NCBI GenBank assembly: GCA_014376805.1
Contig: JACMQU010000155.1
Span: forward strand, 1-47,106
Direction: 5' to 3'
DNA length: 47,106 nucleotides
DNA from: Bacteroidia bacterium
Lineage (GTDB): Bacteria; Bacteroidota; Bacteroidia; UKL13-3
Position 1 is the stretch's first letter; every line of letters begins with the position of its first letter. This document shows positions 17,948 to 26,831 of this stretch, in pieces. The notes below the pieces were generated by a model that did no database searches, was not told where the DNA came from, and saw only the letters and a list, made by a program, of their open reading frames with translations. Made by a program: the position numbers and the translations under genes.

Positions 17948-19612
17948 ATGAAATCAGATATTGAAATTGCCAAAGAGGTAAAACTACAACCCATTCAAAA
18001 AATTGCAGCATCACTTGGTATTCACGAAAACCATCTTGAACAATACGGCAAATATAAGGGCAAAGTAACATTTGATTTTGATGAAGATAAAATTGGCAAA
18101 GGAAATTTAATATTGGTTACAGCCACAACACCTAATAAAAGTGGTTCAGGCAAAACAACTACATCTGTAGCGCTGGCACAGGGATTAAATAAGATAGGCA
18201 AAAAAGCCATAGTAGCCTTGCGCGAACCCAGCCTTGGCCCATGTTTTGGTATGAAAGGCGGAGCGGCAGGTGGCGGTTATAGTCAGGTTTTACCAATGGA
18301 AGATATCAACTTGCATTTTACAGGTGATTTCCATGCTATAACATCGGCTAATAATACTTTGGCTGCCCTAATTGACAATTACCAATATTATAATAAAAAT
18401 ACACCTAACGGATTAAAACAAATTTTGTGGCGAAGAGTGCTTGATGTGAATGATCGTTCTTTACGTTACATGCTTAGTGGTTTAAACGGTTCAACCAATG
18501 GCATACCAACTGAAACAGGATTTGACATTACGCCGGCTTCTGAAATCATGGCTATTTTTTGTTTATCAAAATCACTTAATGATTTACGGTTGCGCATTGA
18601 AAATATTTTAGTAGGTTATAAGTATGACAATAGTCCGTTTTATGTAAGAGACCTTAAAATTGCAGGCTCCATTGTTGCTTTGTTGAAAGATGCATTTCAG
18701 CCTAACCTGGTTCAAACAATAGAAGGAGGTGCCGCATTTATACATGGCGGGCCATTTGCCAATATTGCACATGGATGCAACAGTATTATGGCAACTAAAG
18801 CAGCTTTGCAGTTTGGTGATTATGCCATTACCGAAGCGGGCTTTGGCAGCGACTTGGGTGGCGAAAAATTTTTAAACATTAAATGCCGCATAGCTGGTAT
18901 CGCCCCTAAAGCATCAGTGCTGGTTACCACTACGCAATCAATAAAATTGCATGGCAAGGTTGATGAAAAACTCATTAAACAACCCAATATGATTGGGTTA
19001 AAAGCCGGTATAAAAAATGTTGATAGACATATTGAAAATCTGCAAAAATTTGGGCAAACAGTTATTGTAGCTTTAAATAAATTTGGCTTCGATACCGATG
19101 ATGAAGTTTCTTTTATTAAAGAATGGTGTGAAGGTAAGGGTGCAGAGTTTGCCATTAATGAAGGTTTTGCAAATGGCGGTGATGGGGCTAGATCGCTCGC
19201 CGAAAAAGTGGTGGAAGTGGTTGAAAACCGACCTTCAAAACCTATTAAACATACGTATGAACCTACAGATGATTTAGAAGATAAAATTTTTAAAATTGTT
19301 ACCAATGTTTATAAAGGCAATGCCGTTACCTATGGAAAAAATGCAAAAACAGCTTTAAAGAAAATTAAAGAACTGGGTGCAGATAAATTGCCTGTTTGCA
19401 TTGCTAAAACTCAGTTCAGTTTTACCGATAATGCCTCTTTGCTTGGAGCAGCCGAAGGTTTTACCATTCACATAGAAAATCTGGTGTTAAATAATGGCGC
19501 AGGATTTATTGTTGCTGTTGCAGGTGAGATTATGCGTATGCCCGGTTTGCCAAAAGAACCTTCGGCACTTGTTATAGATGTTATAAATGGTGAAATTGTA
19601 GGATTGAGTTGA
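17948..19612 (+). CDS. fhs: Formate--tetrahydrofolate ligase
   Basis: An ATP-dependent synthesis of 10-formyl-tetrahydrofolate from formate and tetrahydrofolate in cytosolic one-carbon metabolism. It has the family opening (IAKEVKLQPIQKIAASLGI), a P-loop at about 61-72 (TPNKSGSGKTTT), and the highly conserved blocks REPSLGP.FG.KGGAAGGGY and PMEDINLHFTGDFHAI. IEGGAAFIHGGPFANIAHG and TEAGFGSDLGGEKF follow. It ends in RMPGLPKEPSALVIDV. Length (554) is usual. The P-loop differs slightly from the common TPTPAGEGKTT form, but Gly-Lys-Thr is kept, so activity is expected. It stands alone between two decayed or gene-poor stretches; folD or other folate genes are not nearby. Confidence 0.95.
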   Translation: MKSDIEIAKEVKLQPIQKIAASLGIHENHLEQYGKYKGKVTFDFDEDKIGKGNLILVTATTPNKSGSGKTTTSVALAQGLNKIGKKAIVALREPSLGPCFGMKGGAAGGGYSQVLPMEDINLHFTGDFHAITSANNTLAALIDNYQYYNKNTPNGLKQILWRRVLDVNDRSLRYMLSGLNGSTNGIPTETGFDITPASEIMAIFCLSKSLNDLRLRIENILVGYKYDNSPFYVRDLKIAGSIVALLKDAFQPNLVQTIEGGAAFIHGGPFANIAHGCNSIMATKAALQFGDYAITEAGFGSDLGGEKFLNIKCRIAGIAPKASVLVTTTQSIKLHGKVDEKLIKQPNMIGLKAGIKNVDRHIENLQKFGQTVIVALNKFGFDTDDEVSFIKEWCEGKGAEFAINEGFANGGDGARSLAEKVVEVVENRPSKPIKHTYEPTDDLEDKIFKIVTNVYKGNAVTYGKNAKTALKKIKELGADKLPVCIAKTQFSFTDNASLLGAAEGFTIHIENLVLNNGAGFIVAVAGEIMRMPGLPKEPSALVIDVINGEIVGLS

Positions 19613-19832
19613 TATAAGAATTAACCAAAACTGGTTGCACTTTAAGCTCATAGCCAGCATTTGTTATCACTGTACAGGTACTTACACAAGTAAATGCTGA
19701 TGGCAACTTATAGATTGTTCATTCGGTGCATTAGGCCTGATCCCACTTATCATTATCCATTGAAAAATAAAGTCTCTTCCACTTAATAAATAACAAAAAA
19801 CTAAAACTAAAATTTAAACAACAATTTCATCT
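19613..19832. other. 220-bp spacer after fhs with nothing recognised
   Basis: No open frame, hairpin terminator or protein-like translation was found. It runs into the decayed DUF4173 gene, whose start codon and promoter may lie in its right end but cannot be placed. Confidence 0.4.
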
Positions 19833-21302
19833 ATTGACTATACCTCACTCCTATACAACCAAGGTGCCGGTATCAACATTTTACTGTTAAACCTATTAAT
19901 TATTCTACGCATATTATATAACCACGAAGAAAAATCTATAACAAATATGTAATGCTGTTTTCAAGCGAGGTCTTGTTAAGTTCTGTATTTGTTTTTATAA
20001 TCGGGCATAACCTGGCCGTTTGGGCTAATATTATTTCTTTAATGCTTCTTTCTTTAAATGTTTCAAAAAATATACATACAGTAGTTTCAAATCTACTTCA
20101 TGGCTTACATAATTATTTCACATCTTTTTGTAGGGTAATTAATCATTTCATCTATAAAATTAAAAGAACTCGTAAATTCCATATTCATTTAAAAATTATA
20201 TGCTTGTTTACCTGTTTAGCTTTATACTATTTTGTGTTTTTATATGCTTTTACCGATAATCCAATTCGGCATTCAATGCGTTGGTTCTACAACTCAATCT
20301 TGATATAATTTCTTTTAAATTAACAAGTTTTAATCTTTGTGCATTTGTTGTAACGTAAGCATATTTTAAACCCAGATTTTATGCTGTATTTACTCGTTTT
20401 GAACAAGGCATAACATACAGGCTTGAACCGATAACCATTTCAGCCTGTACGCTGTTGGGATCAACCGTTAACGAAAATACCGAATATAAAACGGGCACAA
20501 TTATTTTAAGCCTGCTAAACCTATTGTTGCTACTGCTAAACACGCTCCATCTACAGTTTATATATAATGGAAATCTACCATAATATACTAGCTATTCAAA
20601 ATTCTTTCACCACGGAATATTCTGTTTAATTTTATCAATTCTATCGGCTATCGCTTAGTAATTATGGTGCCTTAAAGGCAGTGCTAACTACCATCAAAAA
20701 GCAATACTTAAAATACTACCCATTATCTGCATCGTACAAAATATATTAATAGTAATAAGTGCCCTGTATAAAAATCATATATGCATTTTGCAATTTTATA
20801 TTACTCATGAAGAATTGGTGCTTACATATTTCTGCTTTGCACCCTAACCGGATTAATTCTCCCTTTTATTAAAATCATTATACGTTATACTAACGGGTAT
20901 TTTATACAAATAAATAAACTGGTTTAGTACTTTTTTCTTATTTACATTACCCCTTTTAGCTGAGATAAACGCATTACTGCATATAATATTGATGCTGCAT
21001 TTTTTAACGGTAAAATACCCTACCTGAATAACTCAAACAGTTTATAATACCAGGCATTACCAATTGTATTAAAATTTGGTTCACAAAACAATAAGCTTCA
21101 AAAGAAACTTAAAAATAACCGCAATGGAAGTGAAACAAATGATATTAAATTCAGGAGCCTATAAATGCTCATTGATAATGAAGATGCTGATAGATGGGAA
21201 TTAAAAAAAACGCCTTAAAAAACCATTGGTTTTAAAATAAACTATGAAGGCATTTGCAAGTTTAAAGAAGAACTGGCAAGGGTAAAAGAAAAAAAAACAT
21301 AA
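19833..21302 (+). pseudogene. Decayed DUF4173-type multi-pass membrane protein gene
   Basis: Successive frames on the plus strand give, in collinear order, fragments resembling Bacteroidota DUF4173 membrane proteins. Frame 3 at 19833-19949 gives LLYNQGAGINILLLNLLIIL. Frame 2 at 19952-20305 has an intact 118-codon piece with NLAVWANIISLMLLSLN and CLFTCLALYYFVFLYAFTDN. Frame 1 at 20302-20580, with one in-frame TAA at 20356, gives DIISFKLTSFNLCAF and NENTEYKTGTIILSLLNLLL. Frame 2 to about 20842 gives QYLKILPIICIVQNILIVIS. Frame 3 from 20844 gives LTGLILPFIKIIIRYTNGYF. A later frame gives IYITPFS-stop-DKRITAYNI, where the stop is a TGA in place of an expected Trp. The tail to 21302 ends KFKEELARVKEKK. 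At least four frame changes and several stops mean no functional product. The family call rests on remembered family features. Confidence 0.72.
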
Positions 21303-21415
21303 ACATAAATACCATTTAACAAAAGCGTTTAGTATAATTATTGAACGCTAACGCCGTTTAGGTTGAACCAAAATTATATGGGAGAAGCAAGAGGTATTTT
21401 TAATAAACGCTTAAC

Positions 21416-22258
21416 TTACTCTTCCCAGATATTGAACTGTTTTAATTTAACTTTTTCATCAAAAAATATCTTACTGCTTTCTTCAAAGCTTTGGGTATAA
21501 TCGCTCACAAAAAATTGTTGTCCCTTTTTACCGAAACCAAACTTTCCATGCTTATTTGTATTTAACAATTGATGTTTTAGCAACACTTCCTTTACTGCTT
21601 TAGCTACAATTTCACTACTATCAATTACTGCAACATTTTTACCATAGAATTTTTTTATTTCGTTTTTAATTAAAGGATAATGTGTACATCCTAAAATCAA
21701 GGCATCAATCTTATTTAACTTTGATTTTGAAAGATAGGAATTAATAATAGTTTGGCTTATTTTATTGTTATAGAACCCTTCCTCTATCATAGGTGCCAGT
21801 AAAGGTGTTGCCAGTTGAACCACATTCGCAATAGGATCAAGAGCTGTTATTCTTTTTGCATATACATTAGAACTAATGGTTCTTTTAGTTCCGATAATAC
21901 CTATCCTTTGGCGATAATGATTTTTAACTACATAATCAACAGCAGGGTCAATTACATTTACAACTAAATCTTTCATTCCTGTTGCTTTTACTACTGCTTT
22001 AAACCCGGCTGCCGACGCTGTGTTGCAGGCAATAACAATCATTTTGCAATTTTTTAATTTTAAAAACTCAGCAATTTTTACAGAATAATGTTTAATAGCT
22101 TCAGCACTTTTTTCGCCATACGGCATATGAGCAGTATCTCCAAAATATAGAATTTGCTCATTGGGTAATAATTTTGTTATGGCCCTGGCAACAGTAAGTC
22201 CACCAATACCCGAATCAAATATCCCTATAGGTTGCGCTGTTTTAAATGAAATGCTCAT
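21416..22258 (-). CDS. murI: Glutamate racemase
   Basis: Converts L-glutamate to D-glutamate for peptidoglycan. Both halves of the cofactor-independent active site are present: D15/S16 in GIFDSGIGGLTVA, catalytic C78 in VIACNTASA, and C191 with H193 in ILGCTHYPLI. YFGDTAHMPYGEKS is also conserved. Length (280) is normal. The gene lies downstream of ompH2 in the same direction, but a strong intrinsic terminator (22278-22335) sits in the 93-bp spacer, so it probably depends on its own promoter or on readthrough. The gene order bamA-ompH-ompH-murI is common in Bacteroidota. Confidence 0.95.
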   Translation of the reverse strand: MSISFKTAQPIGIFDSGIGGLTVARAITKLLPNEQILYFGDTAHMPYGEKSAEAIKHYSVKIAEFLKLKNCKMIVIACNTASAAGFKAVVKATGMKDLVVNVIDPAVDYVVKNHYRQRIGIIGTKRTISSNVYAKRITALDPIANVVQLATPLLAPMIEEGFYNNKISQTIINSYLSKSKLNKIDALILGCTHYPLIKNEIKKFYGKNVAVIDSSEIVAKAVKEVLLKHQLLNTNKHGKFGFGKKGQQFFVSDYTQSFEESSKIFFDEKVKLKQFNIWEE

Positions 22259-22277
22259 GGAAGGGCAATTTACAAAA

Positions 22278-22335
22278 AAGCCGGTACAAATTACGCAGAT
22301 ATTGAAACCAACATCTGGGTAATTTATACCGGCTT
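22278..22335 (-). terminator. Intrinsic terminator of the porG-bamA-ompH operon
   Basis: Arms of 17 nt (22278-22294 and 22319-22335) pair with a single mismatch. Inside the loop a second 5-bp stem (CAGAT/ATCTG) can form. Read on the minus strand the stem ends in GGCTTTTTTG, a classic U-tract. It follows the second ompH stop by 16 bases. Confidence 0.88.
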
Positions 22336-22351
22336 ACTTATTAATATTGAA

Positions 22352-22864
22352 TTAAAGTATACCTAATTTTTTCTTTACAATTGGCAATACATTATCACCT
22401 TCTGGTTTGTACAAAAAACCCGCCACGCTGCTATCAAAAATATAGCTGAAGCCACCTTCTTTAGCAACATGACCGATAGCGGTCTTTGCTTTTTCTATAA
22501 TTGGCTTAAGTAATTCTGCTTCTTTTTTTCTAACATTTTCCTGAGCCGATTGCTGGAATTCCTGAATACGGCTTTGCATATCCTGTAATTCTTTTTGCTT
22601 TACTTCTTTAATCGGATCAGCAATAAGTTTTTCGTTTTTTTGATAGTCTGCCACTTTTTTCTGAAACTCCTCACTCATCTTTTTCAACTCATCTTCCAAT
22701 GATTTTCCAAAAGCTTCCATATCCATATTTGCTTTTTTGTAATCAGGCATTAATTGCATCAGTTCCTGTAAATCTACGTAACCGATTTTTTGTGCTTTTA
22801 CGCTGCTACCTGCGATAATCATGACAGCAAACAAAGCAACTGCTGATTTTAAAATGTTCTTCAT
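22352..22864 (-). CDS. ompH: Periplasmic OmpH/Skp-family chaperone (second copy)
   Basis: A holdase for unfolded outer-membrane proteins on their way to BamA. It has a signal peptide (residues 1-24, ending VKAQ), then KIGYVDLQELMQLMPDYKKA, the start typical of Bacteroidota OmpH. A long Lys/Glu-rich coiled coil (about 50-125) follows, which forms the Skp tentacle, and then a C-terminal beta segment (YIFDSSVAGFLYKPEGDNVL). The 170 residues match the family. It lies 49 bp after the first ompH and ends at a strong terminator. In P. gingivalis the equivalent pair supports T9SS assembly, so a similar role is inferred here. Confidence 0.93.
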   Translation of the reverse strand: MKNILKSAVALFAVMIIAGSSVKAQKIGYVDLQELMQLMPDYKKANMDMEAFGKSLEDELKKMSEEFQKKVADYQKNEKLIADPIKEVKQKELQDMQSRIQEFQQSAQENVRKKEAELLKPIIEKAKTAIGHVAKEGGFSYIFDSSVAGFLYKPEGDNVLPIVKKKLGIL

Positions 22865-22913
22865 TTTTATTTTTATTATTTATTAATTGTGTTTTTAACT
22901 AAAATCATGCCAA

Positions 22914-23483
22914 TCAACGGCCCCCTCCTGATTTGTTATCTGTGGGTTGCGAGTTTTTATTTTTAGTAACACTCACACCTAATTCATTCAGTACCTCATC
23001 GCTCTTATCATACTTGGCATTACTATACATCATAATCATTTCTGCACTTTTGGCAAATATAAAGTCAAGTGCGCTTTGTTTTGCAATTTTTTGACAAGCA
23101 TCAAAAACTTTGTCTTGAATAGGCTTCACCAGTTCCTGTCTTTTCTTAAACAAATCCCCTTCATAACCAAATTTTTTATTCATAAACTCTTTAAGTTCAG
23201 ACTCTTTTGCTTTGATCTCATTTTCTTTCTTTTTCTTAAGTTCTTCCGTCAATAAAATTTGTTCTGCCTGAAAATCTTTCTGCATTTTATCGATCTCTGC
23301 CTTTTTCACTTCAGCTTCTTTTTGCCAAACCTCTGCAACATTATCCAATTGCTTTTGAGCAGAGCGGTATTCCGGAAGCATATCCAGTATATATTCTGTA
23401 TCAACATAGGCAAAACGCTGTGCCGTTGCCATGTTAATGCCAAAAAATAATAACCCAAAGATGCAAAAAATAATTTTTTTCAT
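22914..23483 (-). CDS. ompH: Periplasmic OmpH/Skp-family chaperone (first copy)
   Basis: A paralogue of the next gene, with a signal peptide (1-21, MATAQ). RFAYVDTEYILDMLPEYRSA is followed by a strongly charged coiled coil (about 45-125) and the YVDF-like end segment LDFIFAKSAEMIMMYSNAKYD. It carries an extra Asn/Ser/Gly-rich tail (KNKNSQPTDNKSGGGR) that the second copy lacks. At 189 residues it is slightly longer than the second copy. It starts 11 bases after bamA, so the two are probably co-transcribed and translated together. The likely role is to chaperone beta-barrel proteins through the periplasm. Confidence 0.93.
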   Translation of the reverse strand: MKKIIFCIFGLLFFGINMATAQRFAYVDTEYILDMLPEYRSAQKQLDNVAEVWQKEAEVKKAEIDKMQKDFQAEQILLTEELKKKKENEIKAKESELKEFMNKKFGYEGDLFKKRQELVKPIQDKVFDACQKIAKQSALDFIFAKSAEMIMMYSNAKYDKSDEVLNELGVSVTKNKNSQPTDNKSGGGR

Positions 23484-23494
23484 ATAACGTGTAA

Positions 23495-26044
23495 TTAAAA
23501 TTGCTGCCCTAACAAAAAGTGAAAATTTCCTCCATTAACCCTATCTGGTGTTGGGTGGTTGGGAGCTCTGTCAATGCCCCATCCGTAATCTAATCCTATC
23601 ATACCAAACATAGGCAGAAAAATCCGCACACCTAAGCCATAAGACCGGTTCACATCAAATGGATTAAAGTCTTTAAATTTTAACCAGGTACCTCCTGCTT
23701 CAGCAAACACAAGCGGAAAAACAGTAGCTTGTGGATTTAAAGAAATAGGATAACGCAATTCCATGGTATAGCGGTTATAAATTGTTGCTCCGGTTTGCAC
23801 ATATCTACCTGTTGCAGGACTAACAATATAAGGTGTTAATGAGTTATCCTGATACCCCCGCAAAGCAATTAACTCGCGCCCGTCCAGGTTAAAGCCTGTT
23901 AGCCCTGATCCACCAACCCAGAAACGTTCAAAAGGAGTTACTCCCTTATCCTGATTATAGGCTCCAATAAAACCAAAGTTTACTCTGGTCATCAAAACCA
24001 GCGGCCGTTTATTACCGGCAACTTTATTATACCAGGTTGCATCAAATTTCCATTTATAATATTCAAGCCACCTGGTCTTTTCCAGATCATTCACCGATTT
24101 ATAATCTTTTCCGTCGAAAAGAGAATAAGGTGGAGATGAAATAAGTGTAAGTGCAATATTAGAACCTGCACTCGGGTAAATTGGTGTATTTATGGAGTTT
24201 CTGGCCAGTACAATTTTAAAATATAAGTTATTAGATCCTCCGGTTGGTATAGTAGAATAATAGGCTAAACCTGTGCTTTGAGAGGAAATGTTGTTATAAA
24301 ATTTATATCCCAGTTCATACTGTATAATAAAAAAGTCATCAGGCCAACGTAAGCGTTTTCCTAAGCCAATGGATGCACCTGTTGTATATAGCCCTGATCT
24401 GTTAATACCTGTTTGCCCGTTTGATTGAATAGAATGATAAATACTCATTGTTAAAGCATTAGGCCTTTTACCACCCAACCATGGTTCAGTAAAACTAGCT
24501 GAATAAGACTGGTAAAAACTTCCATTGGTTTGTGCTCTTAAAGAAACTCTCTGTCCATCGCCACTTGGAATAGGCGACCAGTATTTGCTTTTTAAAGTTT
24601 TTCTTGCCGAGAAGTTATTTAAAGTTAAACCTAATGTACCTACAACAAATCCGGCACCCCATCCACCAGATAGTTCTATCTGATCATTGGCTCTTTCTTC
24701 CACCTTATATTCAATATCAACTGTACCGGTATTAGGGTTTGGAACAGGGTTAACATTTAAGGCCTCCGGATTAAAATACCCTATCTGCGAAAGTTCTCTA
24801 AGGGAACGGGTAACGTCTGAACGACTAAATAACTGGCCGGGCTTTGTTCTTAATTCCCTTAAAATTACATGATCACTTGTTTTGGTATTTCCTTTTACAG
24901 TAACGTTATTTATATAAGCCTGTTGTCCCTCATAAATCCTTATTTCCAGGTCAATCGAATCATTTTCTACAAGTACTTCTACCGGTTCAACCCTAAAAAA
25001 CAAATAGCCATCATCCATATAAAGAGTGCTTATGTCCAAACCATCTGCACTCATATTTAATCTTTGATCTAAAATGCTCTGGTCATAAATGTCACCCTTT
25101 TCAATTCTCATTATTTTGTGCAAATCTTCGGAGGCATATTTAGCGTTACCAATAAAAGTAATATTCCTGAAGAAGTACTTTTTACCCTCAAACAAGTTAA
25201 TATGAATACGGATTCCTTTTGCATCGCGCCAAACTGAATCAGAGAGGATTTGCGCATCCCGGTAACCCATACTCAGGTATTTATCAATAATTTTTTGTTT
25301 ATCTGCTATATAGCTATCCTCTATATATTTAGATTTTTGCCAGAACCAGTATTTCGCTCTGGTATCTTTCATTACCTTTTTCAATTTATTTTCAGGAATG
25401 GCAGTAACACCGGTAAAAGTGATATCTGATATATGTATTTTCTTACCCCGTTTAATATTAATTCTAAGTTTTACGGTATTTTTTTTGATATCATCCGGAA
25501 TTTGCTCAAAAGTGGCACTCGCTTCCAGGTAGCCTTTTTCGGAAAAGTAGTTATGGATTTCTCTGTGTGCGCTATTTAAAACATTTTCAGTTATAATCTG
25601 GCCGGCTTTAAGGGTAAGTTGATCCCTAAGATCTTCAGCTTTGCCCTTTTTTAAACCTTTGATGGAGAAGGTAGAAAGACGCGGTTTTTCCTGAAGCTGA
25701 ATCTCAAACCAGATCTTGTCATCGTCAATTTTTTTAACAATTAATTTCACATCAACAAACAACTTTTGTTTCCATAAACTGGTAATTGCCTTGGCAATAT
25801 CCTCTGAAGGAATTCTAATTTTCTGACCAATCTGCAAACCACTTAAAACAGCCAGTACACTTTTATCATAGTATTCTGTTCCGGTTATATCCAACCCGGC
25901 AATTATATATTGTTTAGGGCTTGTGTAGTTAAGCTCAAAATAGTTTACAGGGCTTTTTAAGGCAGTTGTATCCTGTGCAATTGTTTGTAAAAATGCAAGG
26001 CATAATACAAGGTATATCGCAATTTTCTTTAGGTTAATGATCAT
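23495..26044 (-). CDS. bamA: Outer-membrane protein assembly factor BamA (Omp85)
   Basis: The central subunit that folds and inserts beta-barrel proteins into the outer membrane. It has a signal peptide (1-23, LQTIAQ) and tandem POTRA domains over about residues 45-440. Examples of POTRA sequence are GLQIGQKIRIPSEDIAKAI, LTLKAGQIITENVLNSAHRE and GNTKTSDHVILRELRTKPG. The Omp85 barrel starts near VEERANDQIELSGGWGAG. It ends in FGMIGLDYGWGIDRA and FHFLLGQQF, with the C-terminal Phe recognised by the Bam machinery. Length (849) is normal. The ATG overlaps the uppS stop (ATGA), indicating translational coupling. It is followed by both ompH genes, whose products deliver its clients. Confidence 0.96.
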   Translation of the reverse strand: MIINLKKIAIYLVLCLAFLQTIAQDTTALKSPVNYFELNYTSPKQYIIAGLDITGTEYYDKSVLAVLSGLQIGQKIRIPSEDIAKAITSLWKQKLFVDVKLIVKKIDDDKIWFEIQLQEKPRLSTFSIKGLKKGKAEDLRDQLTLKAGQIITENVLNSAHREIHNYFSEKGYLEASATFEQIPDDIKKNTVKLRINIKRGKKIHISDITFTGVTAIPENKLKKVMKDTRAKYWFWQKSKYIEDSYIADKQKIIDKYLSMGYRDAQILSDSVWRDAKGIRIHINLFEGKKYFFRNITFIGNAKYASEDLHKIMRIEKGDIYDQSILDQRLNMSADGLDISTLYMDDGYLFFRVEPVEVLVENDSIDLEIRIYEGQQAYINNVTVKGNTKTSDHVILRELRTKPGQLFSRSDVTRSLRELSQIGYFNPEALNVNPVPNPNTGTVDIEYKVEERANDQIELSGGWGAGFVVGTLGLTLNNFSARKTLKSKYWSPIPSGDGQRVSLRAQTNGSFYQSYSASFTEPWLGGKRPNALTMSIYHSIQSNGQTGINRSGLYTTGASIGLGKRLRWPDDFFIIQYELGYKFYNNISSQSTGLAYYSTIPTGGSNNLYFKIVLARNSINTPIYPSAGSNIALTLISSPPYSLFDGKDYKSVNDLEKTRWLEYYKWKFDATWYNKVAGNKRPLVLMTRVNFGFIGAYNQDKGVTPFERFWVGGSGLTGFNLDGRELIALRGYQDNSLTPYIVSPATGRYVQTGATIYNRYTMELRYPISLNPQATVFPLVFAEAGGTWLKFKDFNPFDVNRSYGLGVRIFLPMFGMIGLDYGWGIDRAPNHPTPDRVNGGNFHFLLGQQF

Positions 26045-26787
26045 TGATTGCTGATTTGTTCGCTAGTTTTTCCAAAGCGTCTTTCTCTGTTCTGAAAATC
26101 CAAAATTGCCTGATACAAATCTTCTTTTGTAAAATCAGGCCATAATTTATCTGTAAAGTATAATTCACTATAAGCGATTTCCCATAGTAAAAAGTTACTA
26201 ATTCTTTTTTCACCGCTTGTGCGAATAAGTAATTCTGGGTGTGGCATCCAGTTAGTTGATAAATATTTATCAATTAACTGATCATTTATTTCATCCTCTT
26301 TAAGTTTACCGTTACGGGTATCTACAGCAATTTTTTTTATTGCCTGAACCAAATCCCATTTAGCACTGTAGCTAAGAGCCAGAACCAGGTGCATTCTAGT
26401 ATTGTTTTGAGTTTCAGCCATAGTTTGTTCAAGCTGTTTCTGGCATTTTTCGGGCAAATCGTTTAAGTTACCAATAAAAGAAAGCCGAATATTATTTTTC
26501 ATTAAGGTGGGTGTTTCTTTACGCATGGTATCCACCAATAATTCCATTAAGGCCCTAACTTCCAGTTTTGGCCGGTTCCAATTTTCTGTAGAAAAGGCAT
26601 ACAGTGTTAGGTATTTTACACCTATTTCTGCTGCAGCTTCGGTAATGGATTTAACTGTTCCAACACCGTTCTGATGCCCGAAAATTCTGAATTTACCCTT
26701 TCCTTTAGCCCAACGTCCGTTTCCATCCATTATAATGGCAATGTGTTCGGGAATTTTAACAGGATCCATTTTTTCCTTCAAATTCAT
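26041..26787 (-). CDS. uppS: Isoprenyl transferase (undecaprenyl diphosphate synthase)
   Basis: A cytosolic cis-prenyltransferase that builds the C55 lipid carrier for peptidoglycan and surface glycans. It has the catalytic Asp D21 in IAIIMDGNGRWAKGK, FSTENWNRP.EV, SFIGNLNDLP and the C-terminal substrate block LLIRTSGEKRISNFLLWEIAYSELYF. Length is 248. An internal ATG at residue 7 (MDPVKIPEH) is an equally good start. The gene overlaps bamA by four bases and lies 44 bp after the second porG-like gene. The order porG-uppS-bamA-ompH-ompH matches that known from P. gingivalis. Confidence 0.96.
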   Translation of the reverse strand: MNLKEKMDPVKIPEHIAIIMDGNGRWAKGKGKFRIFGHQNGVGTVKSITEAAAEIGVKYLTLYAFSTENWNRPKLEVRALMELLVDTMRKETPTLMKNNIRLSFIGNLNDLPEKCQKQLEQTMAETQNNTRMHLVLALSYSAKWDLVQAIKKIAVDTRNGKLKEDEINDQLIDKYLSTNWMPHPELLIRTSGEKRISNFLLWEIAYSELYFTDKLWPDFTKEDLYQAILDFQNRERRFGKTSEQISNQ

Positions 26788-26831
26788 CTTTCTATCAAAA
26801 TTGTTTCTTTAACTTTTATCAGGTGACGAAT

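Noticed and set aside
18820..19305. 161-codon minus-strand frame inside fhs
   Set aside because: Antisense to a highly conserved enzyme with no recognisable motif; a mirror-frame artefact.
19952..20308. 118-codon frame as an intact small membrane protein
   Set aside because: Its translation continues the DUF4173-like reading from the preceding frame and is continued in the next frame, so it is one fragment of a decayed gene.
26034..26273. 79-codon frame overlapping the uppS end
   Set aside because: Lies fully over conserved uppS sequence in another frame.
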